Source of the DNA: Bog-756 sp963839925
Lineage (GTDB): Bacteria > Actinomycetota > Acidimicrobiia > Acidimicrobiales > RAAP-2
Length of the DNA: 64,000 nt
NCBI GenBank assembly: GCA_963839925.1
Contig: CAWIWV010000002.1
Location: forward strand, 806,001-870,000
Direction: 5' to 3'
The translations under genes and the position numbers were made by a program. Each line of letters starts with the position of its first letter. The first letter of the stretch is position 1. The notes under the pieces were generated by a model. It was not told the origin of the DNA. It saw nothing but the letters and a program-made list of their open reading frames with translations, and ran no database searches. This document shows, piece after piece, positions 1-9,002 of the stretch.

Positions 1-1475
1 GAGGCGTCCACCACGACCGCCGACGTCCCCGGTCGATTTGCAGCAGCGCGCACGGCCATTTCGACCCCGTCGGCATTGGCGAAGAACAGGGGCCCCTCGA
101 TCCGCAGTACGACCACCCCTGGTGGAGACGCGGCCGAAGCGACTCGCGAGCGATCGACGTAGCGGTCTGGCTGCGCGGGATCCAAGCCCAGCTCGGCGAC
201 GTAGGGCCGTGAGGCCCGGAAGGCGAGGAGAACGACGGACATTGCGATGCCGATGAAGAGCCCCGGCAAGGTGTCGAACACCATGACCCCGAGCAGGGCT
301 GCCATCGCGGCGATGAAGTCGGCGCGGGCGGCCAGTCCGTGGATGTCCTGCAGTGGCCCGCTCACGGAACGCCAAAGTCGTCGAAGGGCCGCGACGTCCA
401 CGAGCTCGAGCACCGCGGCAATCACCACTGCGGCCAGCGTGGCCTCGGGCAATTCCTTGAACAGCCCGGTGAGGAACAACAAGGTCAGGACGGTCAGCAC
501 CGCCGCGGCGAGCCCCGAGACCTGGCTCGTTGCCCCGGCCCCCCCATTGACAGCCGTCTTGGACAGGCTTCCGTTGACCACCATCCCTGACGACAACCCC
601 GCCGCAGCGCTGGCCGCTCCCAGACCGATCAGCTCGCGGTTGGCATCGACGTCGTAGCCCTCGCGAGCCGCATAGGTCTTCGCCGCCCCCAAACCTTCGG
701 CAAATCCGACGAGGACGATGCCGACCGCCGAGCCCGACAAGGCGAGGTAACTCCCCGAGGCGACGTGCGGAAATCCGTAGTGCGGAAGCCCACTCGGTAT
801 CGGGCCGACCAGCTCGACTCCGTGTGTGCCGAGATGTGCGACTTCGGCGACGACGATGCCGGCGAGAACGACGACGAGTGAGCCCGGTATCCATTCCGCG
901 AAACGACGCAACAGCAGCAGTACCGACAGGGAAGACGCCCCGACGATGAAGGTGGCGACATTGGTCTTCCCGAGTTCGGTCAGGATGTGCCAGAGCTGGT
1001 TGAAGAAGTCGCCCGTTCCTTTGGACACTCCGAAGAGCTTGGGTACCTGACCGATCATGATGGTCATGGCGAGGCCGATGATGAATCCCTTCAACACCGG
1101 CTCCGAGATGAAGTTGGCGATGAACCCGAGTCGAGCCAGCCCGAAGACGATGGCGATGACTCCCACGGTGATGGCCAAGGTGGCGGTCAGGGCGGCGAAC
1201 TGCCCGTGGTTCTGGCCGACGACTGATCCGACCGCGGCGGCAGAGAGCGCGGCGGTGGCCGACATCGGGCCGACGACCAGATGGCGCGAGCTCCCGAACG
1301 CGGCATAGAAGAGCAGCGCCGACGGAGCCGCGTAGAGTCCGACTTCCGGCGAGACCCCTGCGATGGAGGCGTACGCGAGAGATTCGGGAACGAGAACGGC
1401 CCAGACGGTGGCTCCGGCGATCAGATCACGGGGAATCCACGCGCGTTGGTAGCCACGCAGTGAGGTGAACAACAC
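1..1475 (-). CDS. SulP-family sulfate/anion permease with STAS domain (C-terminus cut by window edge)
   Basis: Membrane transporter of the SulP (SLC26) family, expected to move sulfate or a related anion across the cytoplasmic membrane. About 491 codons are visible: multiple hydrophobic segments, the family stretch ANRELIGLGAASAAAGL followed by NGSLSKTAVN, and near the edge the beginning of a STAS domain (VLRIEGPLFFANAD). The frame is open to base 1, so the end of the STAS domain lies outside. The start is a GTG six bases after the stop of the upstream sulfatase gene, so the two form one operon. Linking a sulfatase to a sulfate permease suggests that sulfate released from an ester is transported, but the substrate is inferred. 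Confidence 0.88.
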   Translation of the reverse strand, partial: MLFTSLRGYQRAWIPRDLIAGATVWAVLVPESLAYASIAGVSPEVGLYAAPSALLFYAAFGSSRHLVVGPMSATAALSAAAVGSVVGQNHGQFAALTATLAITVGVIAIVFGLARLGFIANFISEPVLKGFIIGLAMTIMIGQVPKLFGVSKGTGDFFNQLWHILTELGKTNVATFIVGASSLSVLLLLRRFAEWIPGSLVVVLAGIVVAEVAHLGTHGVELVGPIPSGLPHYGFPHVASGSYLALSGSAVGIVLVGFAEGLGAAKTYAAREGYDVDANRELIGLGAASAAAGLSSGMVVNGSLSKTAVNGGAGATSQVSGLAAAVLTVLTLLFLTGLFKELPEATLAAVVIAAVLELVDVAALRRLWRSVSGPLQDIHGLAARADFIAAMAALLGVMVFDTLPGLFIGIAMSVVLLAFRASRPYVAELGLDPAQPDRYVDRSRVASAASPPGVVVLRIEGPLFFANADGVEMAVRAAANRPGTSAVVVDA

Positions 1476-1481
1476 CTTCGG

Positions 1482-2984
1482 CTAGGCGCTGGGCAGACCT
1501 GTCTGCAGCTTCTCCAACACCTGATCGAGGCTGAAACTGGCCGGCTTCTGGCGGGGTGGGAACTCGGCCATGCTCTGGATCATCTGCAATACGAACGCCT
1601 GCATGGGTACACAGATCCAGGCGTGATCGAGAATCCAGTCGTAGTAGGTATTCGACGTGATGTCGGCCCGCTCGTAGGGGTCGGTGCGCAGATTGAATAT
1701 CTTCGGCACCCGAAGTTGGGTGAACGGTTCGGCCCAGATCCTGAGGGTGCCGGTCGCCCGCTGCTCCATGAACACCAGCTTCCAGTTATCGAAACGGACA
1801 GCGGTGAGATCGCCGTCGTCGGAGACGTAGAAGAAGAAATTGCGAGCGCTGTGCTCGGCCTCTCCAATCAGCCAGGGGAGCTGGTTGTGACCGTCGAGGT
1901 GGACCTTGTAGGTGGCGCCGTTCAACTCGACTCCTGCCTTGAGCTGATCAGCGATGTCGGGCACTCCGGCTGCCGCCAACAGGGTCGGGAACCAGTCGTT
2001 GTGGCTCATCATGTCGTTCTTGACCTGGCCGGGCTCGATGCGCCCCGGCCAGCGCACCATGGCGGGGACCCGGTAGGCACCTTCCCAGTTCGTGTTCTTC
2101 TCTCCACGAAACGGGGTCATCCCCGAGTCGGGCCACGAGTTCATGTGAGGTCCGTTGTCGGTGGAGTAGAGCACGATCGTGTCTTCGGCCACCCCCAGGG
2201 CTTCGAGCTTGTCCAACAACTCACCGACGAGGTCGTCGTGGTCGAGCATCGTGTCGTGGTAGTCGGACTGCCACCGGCCGGCCCGGCCTTTGCTCGAAGG
2301 CTTTACGTGGGTGCGGAAGTGCATATGGGTCGAGTTGAACCAGACGAAGAACGGCTGGTTCTCGCCCGCCTTCCGTGTCATGAAGTCGAAGGCGGCGTCC
2401 CGAAACTCCTCGTCGACGGTCTCCATCCGCTTTTTGCTCAGAGGGCCGGTGTCTTCGATCCGCTGGGAGCCATCGGATTCGGCCCACGAGTGGATGACGC
2501 CCCGCGGGCCGAAACGCTCCCGAAAGTTGGGGAAGTCCTCCGGTTTCGGGTAGTCCTCGAGCTCAGGCTCCTCCTCGGCATTCAGGTGGTAGAGGTTGCC
2601 GAAGAACTCGTCGAAACCGTGGTTGGTGGGAAGGTGCTCGTCGAGATCCCCGAGGTGGTTCTTGCCGAACTGGCCCGTTGCGTAGCCGTGGGCCTTGAGC
2701 GCGGTGGCGATGGTCGGATCCTCCGCCTGGAGCCCGACGGTTGCCCCGGGCATTCCGACCTTGGTCAGGCCGGTGCGTATCGGATTTTGCCCGCAGATGA
2801 ACGCCGCCCGACCGGCTGTACAGCTTTGTTCACCGTAGTAGTCGGTGAACTTGATGCCTTCCGCTGCGATGCGGTCGATGTTGGTGGTCCGGTATCCCAT
2901 CAAGCCGTCGCTGTAACAGCTCAGGTTGGTGATGCCGATGTCATCGCCCCAGATGATGAGGATGTTTGGCTTCCCGTTGGGCAT
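1482..2984 (-). CDS. Type I arylsulfatase (alkaline phosphatase superfamily)
   Basis: Sulfatase of 500 residues that would hydrolyse a sulfate ester. The N-terminus PNILIIWGDDIG carries the paired aspartates that bind calcium. The signature CTAGRAAF places the formylglycine-forming Cys at residue 55; TAGR is the C-x-A-x-R variant of the usual C-x-P-x-R. Later motifs include STDNGPH. No signal peptide is evident, so it looks cytoplasmic. The ATG start is preceded by GGGAG. It is followed 6 bases later by a SulP permease, which suggests coupled desulfation and anion transport. The formylglycine-generating enzyme is not in this window. The natural substrate cannot be told from sequence. Confidence 0.9.
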   Translation of the reverse strand: MPNGKPNILIIWGDDIGITNLSCYSDGLMGYRTTNIDRIAAEGIKFTDYYGEQSCTAGRAAFICGQNPIRTGLTKVGMPGATVGLQAEDPTIATALKAHGYATGQFGKNHLGDLDEHLPTNHGFDEFFGNLYHLNAEEEPELEDYPKPEDFPNFRERFGPRGVIHSWAESDGSQRIEDTGPLSKKRMETVDEEFRDAAFDFMTRKAGENQPFFVWFNSTHMHFRTHVKPSSKGRAGRWQSDYHDTMLDHDDLVGELLDKLEALGVAEDTIVLYSTDNGPHMNSWPDSGMTPFRGEKNTNWEGAYRVPAMVRWPGRIEPGQVKNDMMSHNDWFPTLLAAAGVPDIADQLKAGVELNGATYKVHLDGHNQLPWLIGEAEHSARNFFFYVSDDGDLTAVRFDNWKLVFMEQRATGTLRIWAEPFTQLRVPKIFNLRTDPYERADITSNTYYDWILDHAWICVPMQAFVLQMIQSMAEFPPRQKPASFSLDQVLEKLQTGLPSA

Positions 2985-3051
2985 CTGGCCGGCTCCCGCT
3001 TCTCATGTAGCCCCGTCCCGACCAACCTACCAACGAGCCTGACCCGCGGAC

Positions 3052-3240
3052 CTACCGGCTACCGACCAGACCTTTGAAACTCGATCCGCTCAACAGCGTC
3101 GACGTGATGATTCCCAACGGCAGGACCCCCCAGTAGCCAAGAGGGTGCCCGACGTTCCCGAAAAAGAGCATCAACAGCCAAGTTGCGGGAAAGGTCGCGA
3201 CGAGAAAGACGAACGTCGCAAACAGAATGGCTCGGATCAT
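3052..3240 (-). CDS. Small hydrophobic membrane protein, unknown function
   Basis: Predicted 62-residue protein with two hydrophobic segments (about residues 4-27 and 33-50) and almost no soluble part. The ATG is preceded by a clear GGAGG nine bases upstream, which is the main reason to accept it as real. It lies on the same strand as the sulfatase-permease pair, about 70 bases upstream, and could be co-transcribed with it. I do not recognise the family. Confidence 0.6.
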   Translation of the reverse strand: MIRAILFATFVFLVATFPATWLLMLFFGNVGHPLGYWGVLPLGIITSTLLSGSSFKGLVGSR

Positions 3241-3282
3241 GGTTCAGTACCTCCAACACTCGTCGAAACGACGAGCATCATG

Positions 3283-4266
3283 CTAGAGACGCCACTGCTC
3301 CATGACCTCCATGCAGGCAAGCCCGTCGGCAAACGACGGCCCGATCGGCTCCCCGCTGAGCACCGAGTCTCGGATCGCAGTCGCCCACGCCGTCATGGCC
3401 TCGTTGTGGGGATCGCCACCGCGGGGTTCGAACTCGAGCTGTTCCGTCGATCCGTCATTCCGGCGAACGACCACCCGGGCATCCCCGATGTTCTCGATCG
3501 TGCCCTCCGATCCGAGGACGACGATGCGCGGCACAAGGGAGACTCCAGCCACGAACGAGGAGTCGACCGTTGCGGTGGCCCCTGAGCGAACTTCGGCCCA
3601 ACCGGTAAAGGCGTCCTCCGCGTCGCATCGGTGCATGGTCCCGGCGGCATCGGGGCGCTCGGTCACCGTGACCGAGGTCATCGCACCAGCCCGGACGATG
3701 TCCCCGAGCAACCACCGAATGAGGTCGATGGCATGGGAACCGAAGGCGCCGATCCAGCCGCCTCCTCGGGACCGGTCGAACAGCCATCCCCACGGGCGGA
3801 GGGGAACCCGTGATCCCGAGGTGAAGGCGGTGTAGGCGAGATGCTCCGGTGATCCGATGATGCCGGACCCGATCAGCCGCGCCATTGCCAGACGGGCCGG
3901 TTGACACCTGAACTCGAAGTTCAGGAAGTTGGGGATCCCACTCGTCTCCGCTGCTTCGACCATGGTCCGCGCCTCGGCGACCGAGAGGCCGAACGGCTTC
4001 TCGCACAGCACGGCCCGGCCGGCATCGATCGCCCAGGTGACGTGGTCCAGGTGCAGGAACGGCGGTGAGTGGACAGCGACGAGGTCGATCTGCGAACGAC
4101 ACAGCGCCAGCACAGCGTCCGGATCACGGGCGGTGACCACATCGACGACCTCGCATCCCGCTTCTCGGAACGCTCCGGCGGAGACCCGAGATCCGAATCC
4201 GGTCCCGATGACACCGACCCGCAACTGTCGAGCACCGGACGGAGGGGTTTGGGGGGTCGGAGACAC
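3283..4266 (-). CDS. Gfo/Idh/MocA-family NAD(P)-dependent oxidoreductase
   Basis: Protein of 327 residues. Residues 15-27 (LRVGVIGTGFGSR) form the Rossmann nucleotide-binding loop, and residues 88-93 (CEKPFG) are the family's EKP signature with the catalytic Lys. The C-terminal part matches the GFO/IDH/MocA alpha-beta dimerisation domain. Members oxidise or reduce sugars, inositols or related polyols; this substrate is unknown. The GTG start has no Shine-Dalgarno sequence, but TACCCT lies nine bases upstream, so the mRNA may be leaderless. It is followed by the small membrane protein and sulfatase genes on the same strand. Confidence 0.9.
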   Translation of the reverse strand: MSPTPQTPPSGARQLRVGVIGTGFGSRVSAGAFREAGCEVVDVVTARDPDAVLALCRSQIDLVAVHSPPFLHLDHVTWAIDAGRAVLCEKPFGLSVAEARTMVEAAETSGIPNFLNFEFRCQPARLAMARLIGSGIIGSPEHLAYTAFTSGSRVPLRPWGWLFDRSRGGGWIGAFGSHAIDLIRWLLGDIVRAGAMTSVTVTERPDAAGTMHRCDAEDAFTGWAEVRSGATATVDSSFVAGVSLVPRIVVLGSEGTIENIGDARVVVRRNDGSTEQLEFEPRGGDPHNEAMTAWATAIRDSVLSGEPIGPSFADGLACMEVMEQWRL

Positions 4267-4275
4267 GGAAAGGAC

Positions 4276-4281
4276 AGGGTA
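4276..4281 (-). promoter_or_regulatory. Candidate -10 element (TACCCT) of a leaderless promoter
   Basis: On the minus strand TACCCT ends nine bases before the GTG of the Gfo/Idh/MocA gene, and no Shine-Dalgarno sequence lies between. The same hexamer precedes pcnA and the DUF5318 gene at seven bases. Confidence 0.45.
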
Positions 4282-4321
4282 CTCCTACATCGTCGCAGGT
4301 CAGGTGAGGAATCGCGACCGC

Positions 4322-4398
4322 TGGTGGGGCTAACAAGAATCGAACTTGTGACCTCAGCATTATCAGTGCTGCGCTCTAACCGACTGAGCTATAGCCCC
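4322..4398 (-). tRNA. ileT: tRNA-Ile (anticodon GAU), CCA encoded
   Basis: The minus strand folds into a full cloverleaf: acceptor GGGGCTA pairs with TAGCCCC, the D arm has AGCTCAGTCGGTTAGAGC, the anticodon loop is CTGATAA (anticodon GAT), the T arm has GTTCGATTC, the discriminator is A, and the 3' CCA is encoded. Total length is 77 nt including CCA. It lies downstream of gyrB-gyrA, as tRNA-Ile does in many actinobacteria; the tRNA-Ala that often accompanies it is not seen here. Confidence 0.96.
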
Positions 4399-4542
4399 GC
4401 AAACCAGTGCACGACGCTACACCAGGTCGCCGGGCCCGGAGCGAGGCGGCGGAACCCCACTCAACGGGCCCGGTCAGCGAGCAAGCTAACGTCGCAACGC
4501 CGGGTTGCATCAAACCCGGCGCAGCAGTTGGGGGAGGTTGCC

Positions 4543-4929
4543 GTGGAAAGTCCCGTCGCGAGCTTGAACTGGCTGTTGGAGGCAATCGAGAGAATCGAAC
4601 GGACCGGCACCGAAGCGCAGAGTGCCATTGCCGAGGGGGTCGCATCGGTCGAGGTGGCCCGTCAACAGCTGGTCGCCGGCAATCCTGTCTCGCGAATCGT
4701 TGCCGGCCTCGTCGGTCGAGGGGGCCGCGATACTCGTCTGAAGGCCTTGGCTGCGATCAACGCGTTCGAGAACGCGGTCGCTGTCTACCGAGGGGGCCTG
4801 ATCCGCGCGATGGTCGACGAAGAAAAGTTGACCTTTACCGAAGTCGGCCGCATCCTCGGGGTCTCACGACAGATGGCCTCCCGCTTGTACCACGAGCGCC
4901 CGAACCCCCTGCCCCCGGAAACCACCTGA
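4543..4929 (+). CDS. Small helix-turn-helix protein, unknown regulon
   Basis: Protein of 128 residues. The C-terminal part (about 99-120, LTFTEVGRILGVSRQMASRL) is a clear helix-turn-helix resembling sigma region 4 or Xre-type recognition helices. The N-terminal 90 residues are predicted helical (LNWLLEAIERIERTGTEAQ) and may dimerise. The GTG start is chosen because GGGGAGG lies about six bases upstream; the open frame extends further up across the tRNA on the other strand, which is not plausible. Probably a DNA-binding protein, but its target is unknown. Confidence 0.7.
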   Translation: MESPVASLNWLLEAIERIERTGTEAQSAIAEGVASVEVARQQLVAGNPVSRIVAGLVGRGGRDTRLKALAAINAFENAVAVYRGGLIRAMVDEEKLTFTEVGRILGVSRQMASRLYHERPNPLPPETT

Positions 4930-4940
4930 TCACCACGACG

Positions 4941-5192
4941 TCACGACTGGTGAACCGCGGCTCCGATGCGGTGGGTTCGCAGGTGGTCGGCACCCAGTTG
5001 GGACAACCAGACGGTCTGCACGGCTCCCTGCCTACCTCCCCGTTCGATGAATCCCCGGGAGTTCGCTTCCTCCCACACCGGCAACCGGGGGCATGAGGTT
5101 CGCCAGGCGTCGAGCACCTCGTCGTACGGACGGGGCTCGCTTCCCATCCACTCGAGCAGGTCGAGGATCAGCGTGTCGACGGTCTCAGCCAT
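4941..5192 (-). CDS. Hypothetical protein of 83 residues
   Basis: A small protein starting MAETVDTLILDLLEWMG, acidic at the N-terminus and with a conserved-looking core PRPYDEVLDAWRTSCPRLPVW. The ATG at 5192 has GGGGAGGAG eight bases upstream, better than the longer in-frame start. No transmembrane segment or known motif is visible. It follows the VOC protein gene on the same strand by about 20 bases, so it is probably the last gene of the gyrA-SDR-VOC run. Function unknown. Confidence 0.65.
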   Translation of the reverse strand: MAETVDTLILDLLEWMGSEPRPYDEVLDAWRTSCPRLPVWEEANSRGFIERGGRQGAVQTVWLSQLGADHLRTHRIGAAVHQS

Positions 5193-5214
5193 GGGACTCT
5201 CCTCCCCAATGCTC

Positions 5215-5601
5215 TCACGACTCGGGATCCGCAAGCCTCCAGGGCGGAGAGCGACGGTTCTCACCGGCCCTGAACAGGCAGAGGTGGTGACCGTCGGGGT
5301 CGCAGAGACGAGCTTCCCGCCACAGCCAGGGCATGTCCTCGGGCGCCTGCTCGAACGCGATTCCCGCCTCGACCAGTCGATGACACAGATGGTCGAGATC
5401 GTCCGACTCGAAATAGATGGTGACCTGCTCCTCTGATCGGACCGACTCGACGAGCTCGACCGAGAAGGTCGACTCCCCCTCCGGACACTCGAACCTCAGG
5501 TAGTGGTCGTCCTTCACGATGAGGCGGAGGCCCAGCACCGCGTAGAACTGCTCCGACACAGCCAGATCGACCGAACCGACGGTCACCTGGTTGAGCCGCA
5601 C
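5215..5601 (-). CDS. VOC-fold (glyoxalase/bleomycin-resistance/dioxygenase) protein
   Basis: Protein of 128 residues with the paired beta-alpha-beta-beta-beta pattern of the vicinal oxygen chelate fold: LNQVTVGSVDLAVSEQFYAVLGL at the start and CDPDGHHLCLF at the end, the latter typical of a metal-binding second module. The GTG at 5601 is preferred, since GAGG lies eight bases upstream and it comes ten bases after the SDR stop; a longer start at 5649 would overlap the SDR gene by 38 bases. The reaction is not predictable from the fold. It may be co-transcribed with the SDR. Confidence 0.8.
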   Translation of the reverse strand: MRLNQVTVGSVDLAVSEQFYAVLGLRLIVKDDHYLRFECPEGESTFSVELVESVRSEEQVTIYFESDDLDHLCHRLVEAGIAFEQAPEDMPWLWREARLCDPDGHHLCLFRAGENRRSPPWRLADPES

Positions 5602-5611
5602 CCCCTGAACC

Positions 5612-6427
5612 TCACTCCCGAGACGTCGGGCGCTTGGCGAAGCCGGCATGAGCTGCTGCCATGGCTTCGACCTGTTGGATCCGGGGCAGTGCGCCGAGAG
5701 CCGCGATCCCCTGACGATTGCTTTCTCCGGGGACGAACGAAGGGCTGGATCCGATGGCGTCGAGGACCTCTTCCACGACCTGCTCCAACGAGATGGGTGG
5801 GGGGGTCCGGGCGAGCACCTCAGGAGGCGTGTTGGCCCGGAAGGTCGGTGTGTCCATCGCGGTTCCGATCACCGACATGACGTCGACCCCGAGCCCGCGC
5901 CATTCAGCCCACAGAGACTCGCCGAGCACGAGACCGAACGCCTTCGAGGCCGCGTAGCTGGCGTTGTAGGCGCTGCCGGCCAGCGCTGCCGCCGAGCTCA
6001 TCATCACGAGACCGCCTCGCCCCCTGGCGATCATCGCTCGGCCGAAGTACTCGCACATCGCGAGGGGTCCGAGACAGTTGATTGCGACCATCGACTGCAT
6101 CGACTCGACCGACTGGTCCTCGAACTCGCCGACATACACGCCGGTCGCGTTGTAGACCGCCAGTCCGACCTCGATGTCCTCGGTCCCCGAGCGGAGCTCC
6201 TCGATGAACCCGGGGTCCGCGAGGTCGAGGGTGACGACCCGGGTCCGCACCCCATGGGTGGCAGAAAGGTGTTCCGCGACCCGCTCGAGGTCGGACAGCT
6301 CGGTGGGCCGGGCGACCACCACCACGTTGACACCGCGGGCTGCAATGCCCGCTGCAAATCTCTCACCCAAACCTGCGGAGCTACCCAGCACGACGCCCCA
6401 CGGCCCATAGCGCTCGGCAAACTCCAT
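5612..6427 (-). CDS. Short-chain dehydrogenase/reductase (SDR)
   Basis: Protein of 271 residues with Rossmann motif GSSAGLG (about 15-21), catalytic Ser in MMSSAAA and the YAASK catalytic pair. The nucleotide loop is GSSxGLG instead of TGxxxGxG, as in SDRs acting on lipid or sterol-like substrates, but the substrate is unknown. The gene starts nine bases after the gyrA stop, with AGGGCAGG as ribosome-binding site, so it is probably read through from gyrA. Confidence 0.85.
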   Translation of the reverse strand: MEFAERYGPWGVVLGSSAGLGERFAAGIAARGVNVVVVARPTELSDLERVAEHLSATHGVRTRVVTLDLADPGFIEELRSGTEDIEVGLAVYNATGVYVGEFEDQSVESMQSMVAINCLGPLAMCEYFGRAMIARGRGGLVMMSSAAALAGSAYNASYAASKAFGLVLGESLWAEWRGLGVDVMSVIGTAMDTPTFRANTPPEVLARTPPPISLEQVVEEVLDAIGSSPSFVPGESNRQGIAALGALPRIQQVEAMAAAHAGFAKRPTSRE

Positions 6428-6436
6428 GTCCTGCCC

Positions 6437-8923
6437 TTATTCGTCTCCGGCGGGATCTGCCGCCACCGCGGCAACGGCAGCCACCGCATCTCCCCCGTCG
6501 AGGTTCATGACCCGCACGCCGGTTGCGTCGCGCCCCTGCGAGGAAATCTCGCGCACCGCGGTCCGGATCACCACCCCGGAGGTCGAGATCAGCAAGATCT
6601 CGTCCTCGAGCGCGACCATGAACGCCGCGACGACCCGGCCTCGCTTGGCGGTCAGCCGGATCCCCCGGACTCCCTGCCCACCCCTGGCCTGACGGTTGAA
6701 GCGCTCCACCTTGGTCCGCTTGCCGTACCCGGCATCGGTGACCAACAAGATGTCGGCCTCGTCACGGGCGACGTCGCACGAGACCACCGTGTCTCCCTCC
6801 TTCAGGCGCACGCCCCGCACCCCGGCCGCGTCGCGCCCCATCGCCCGCACGTCCTGTTCGGAGAAGCGGATGGTCATGCCGAACTGGGTCACCAGAAAGA
6901 GATCGTCGTCGCCGTGGGTCTCCACGACCCGCACCAGCTCGTCCCCGTCGCGCAGGTTGATGGCAATGAAGCCTTCACGACGCGACTTGTCGTACTCGCT
7001 GAAGGAGGTCTTCTTGACCTGACCCATCCTTGTGGCGAACACCAGGAAGTTGTCTGCCGAGAACTCGCGGGTGCCGATGATCGCCTGGATCACCTCGTTG
7101 GGCGCCAGCGGGAGGAGGTTGACGATGGCCGTGCCACGAGCGGTCCGCTCCTTCATCGGAATCTCCAAGGCGCGTAGCCGGAACACCCTTCCCCTGTTCG
7201 AGAACAGCAAGAGGTGCGCGTGCGACGAGGTGTGGACGACGTCGTCGATCAGGTCCTCTTCCTTGAGCTTCGCGCCCTGCACTCCCCTGCCTCCCCGGCC
7301 CTGGGTCCGGAAGGCTTCGGCCGAGACCGCTTTGACGTAGCCGGCCCTGCTCATGGTGACGACCAGCTCTTCGTCCTCGACCAAGTCCTCCACGTTCATG
7401 TCGCCAGGGTCGTGGGTGATGACGGTCCGTCGCTCGTTGGCGAACTTCTCGCCGATCTCGTTCAACTCGGTGGCGATCACCCCGCGCAGCTTCGCCGGAT
7501 CGTTCAGGATGGACTCCAGCTCGGCGATCTCCTCTTGCAGCTTGGCGAGCTCCTCTTCGAGGTTGGTCCGCCCGAGCCTGGTCAGGCGGGCCAGGGTCAT
7601 CTCGAGGATGTGATTGGCCTGCTCTTCGGAGAACGAGAAGGGCTCGGCTTGGAGCGCCTCCGACGCAGCCGGTCGGTCGTCGGAAGCCCGGATGGTGGCG
7701 ATGACCGCGTCCAGCATGTCGATGGCCCTCAACAGACCTTCGACCACGTGTGCTCTGGCTCGAGCCTTGTCCAACAGGAACTGGGATCGCCGGGTCACCA
7801 CCTCGACCTGGTGGGCCACGTAGTGGGTCAGGATCTGGGCGAGGTTGAGCGTCCGCGGCACGCCGTCGACCAAGGCCACCGCGTTGACGCTGAAGGTGGT
7901 CTGGAGGGGCGTCTGCTTGAACAGGTTGTTGAGGACGACGTTCGCGTTGGCGTCCCGCTTCAGCCGGATGACCAGCCTGGTCTTTCCGCCAGAGGAGTCG
8001 TCCTGGGCCTCGGCGATGCCGTCGAGATCCCCACTCCTCACCAAATCCTCGATCTTCTTCGACACCGTGGCGACCGAGGTCTGATACGGCATCTCGGTGA
8101 CGACGATCCGAGTTTCGCCGGCTCGACCTTCCTCGATCTCTGCGACCGCGCGCATCTTGATCGATCCCCTGCCGGTGCGGAGCGCGTCCAAGATGCCTTG
8201 ACGGCCGAGGATCAGCCCGCCGGTCGGGAAGTCGGGCCCCTTGACGAACTGCATCAGGTCGTCCGGGGTGGCATCCGGATGCTCGAGCAGGTAGGTGGTC
8301 GCTTCGATCGCTTCGCCCAGGTTGTGGGGCGGGATGTTGGTGGCCATCCCCACCGCGATGCCTTGAGAACCGTTGACCAGCATGTTGGGGAAACGCGCCG
8401 GGAGCACCGTCGGTTCTTCCGAGGTGGCGTCGTAGTTGCCGACGAAATCGACCGTGTTCTGGTCGATGCCCTGCATGAGCTCCAGCGCCAGCGCACCCAA
8501 CCTGCACTCCGTGTAGCGCATCGCCGCGGGACCTTCGTCCGGTCCGGTTCCCCCGAAGTTGCCATGCCCGTCGATCAACGGATGGCGCATGGAGAAGTCC
8601 TGGACCATCCGTGCAAGCGCCTCGTAGATGGCCGAGTCCCCGTGCGGATGGTACGAACCCATCACGTCGCCGACCACCTTGGCGCACTTGTTGCGCGGAC
8701 GGTCGGGCAACAGACGCTGGTCGTACATCGAATAGAGGATCCGACGGTGAACCGGCTTCAGTCCGTCCCGAACATCGGGAAGAGCTCGTGAGACGATGAC
8801 CGACATCGAGTACTCGAGAAACGAGCGCTCCATCTCCTCTTGAATCTCGATGGGCTCGATGAAGCCCGATACTTCTCCGTCGCCGCCGGAAGACCCGGCG
8901 CCTTCGTCGTCACGTCCTGGCAT
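6437..8923 (-). CDS. gyrA: DNA gyrase subunit A
   Basis: Breakage-reunion subunit of DNA gyrase, which introduces negative supercoils with GyrB. Protein of 828 residues, normal length. The catalytic Tyr is residue 137 in AAMRYTE. The quinolone-resistance region reads GDSAIYE (95-101), with Ser at the E. coli Ser83 position and Glu at the Asp87 position, so no classical resistance substitution at Ser83. The C-terminal wrapping domain contains GRGGRG, a variant of the GyrA box QRRGGKG. The end is a short Ala/Asp tail. It lies 79 bases downstream of gyrB. Confidence 0.97.
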   Translation of the reverse strand: MPGRDDEGAGSSGGDGEVSGFIEPIEIQEEMERSFLEYSMSVIVSRALPDVRDGLKPVHRRILYSMYDQRLLPDRPRNKCAKVVGDVMGSYHPHGDSAIYEALARMVQDFSMRHPLIDGHGNFGGTGPDEGPAAMRYTECRLGALALELMQGIDQNTVDFVGNYDATSEEPTVLPARFPNMLVNGSQGIAVGMATNIPPHNLGEAIEATTYLLEHPDATPDDLMQFVKGPDFPTGGLILGRQGILDALRTGRGSIKMRAVAEIEEGRAGETRIVVTEMPYQTSVATVSKKIEDLVRSGDLDGIAEAQDDSSGGKTRLVIRLKRDANANVVLNNLFKQTPLQTTFSVNAVALVDGVPRTLNLAQILTHYVAHQVEVVTRRSQFLLDKARARAHVVEGLLRAIDMLDAVIATIRASDDRPAASEALQAEPFSFSEEQANHILEMTLARLTRLGRTNLEEELAKLQEEIAELESILNDPAKLRGVIATELNEIGEKFANERRTVITHDPGDMNVEDLVEDEELVVTMSRAGYVKAVSAEAFRTQGRGGRGVQGAKLKEEDLIDDVVHTSSHAHLLLFSNRGRVFRLRALEIPMKERTARGTAIVNLLPLAPNEVIQAIIGTREFSADNFLVFATRMGQVKKTSFSEYDKSRREGFIAINLRDGDELVRVVETHGDDDLFLVTQFGMTIRFSEQDVRAMGRDAAGVRGVRLKEGDTVVSCDVARDEADILLVTDAGYGKRTKVERFNRQARGGQGVRGIRLTAKRGRVVAAFMVALEDEILLISTSGVVIRTAVREISSQGRDATGVRVMNLDGGDAVAAVAAVAADPAGDE

Positions 8924-9002
8924 TCGTTGGTCCTATCTGGGTCCTGAAGATCGCTGCACTGCTGGCTCGGGGAGACCGCCGGTTCGCGTCACGCCATCCC
9001 GA

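Noticed and set aside
1623..3077. Long open frame (484 codons) on the strand opposite the first sulfatase
   Set aside because: It is a mirror of sulfatase codons in a G+C-rich gene: no motifs, biased composition, no ribosome-binding site.
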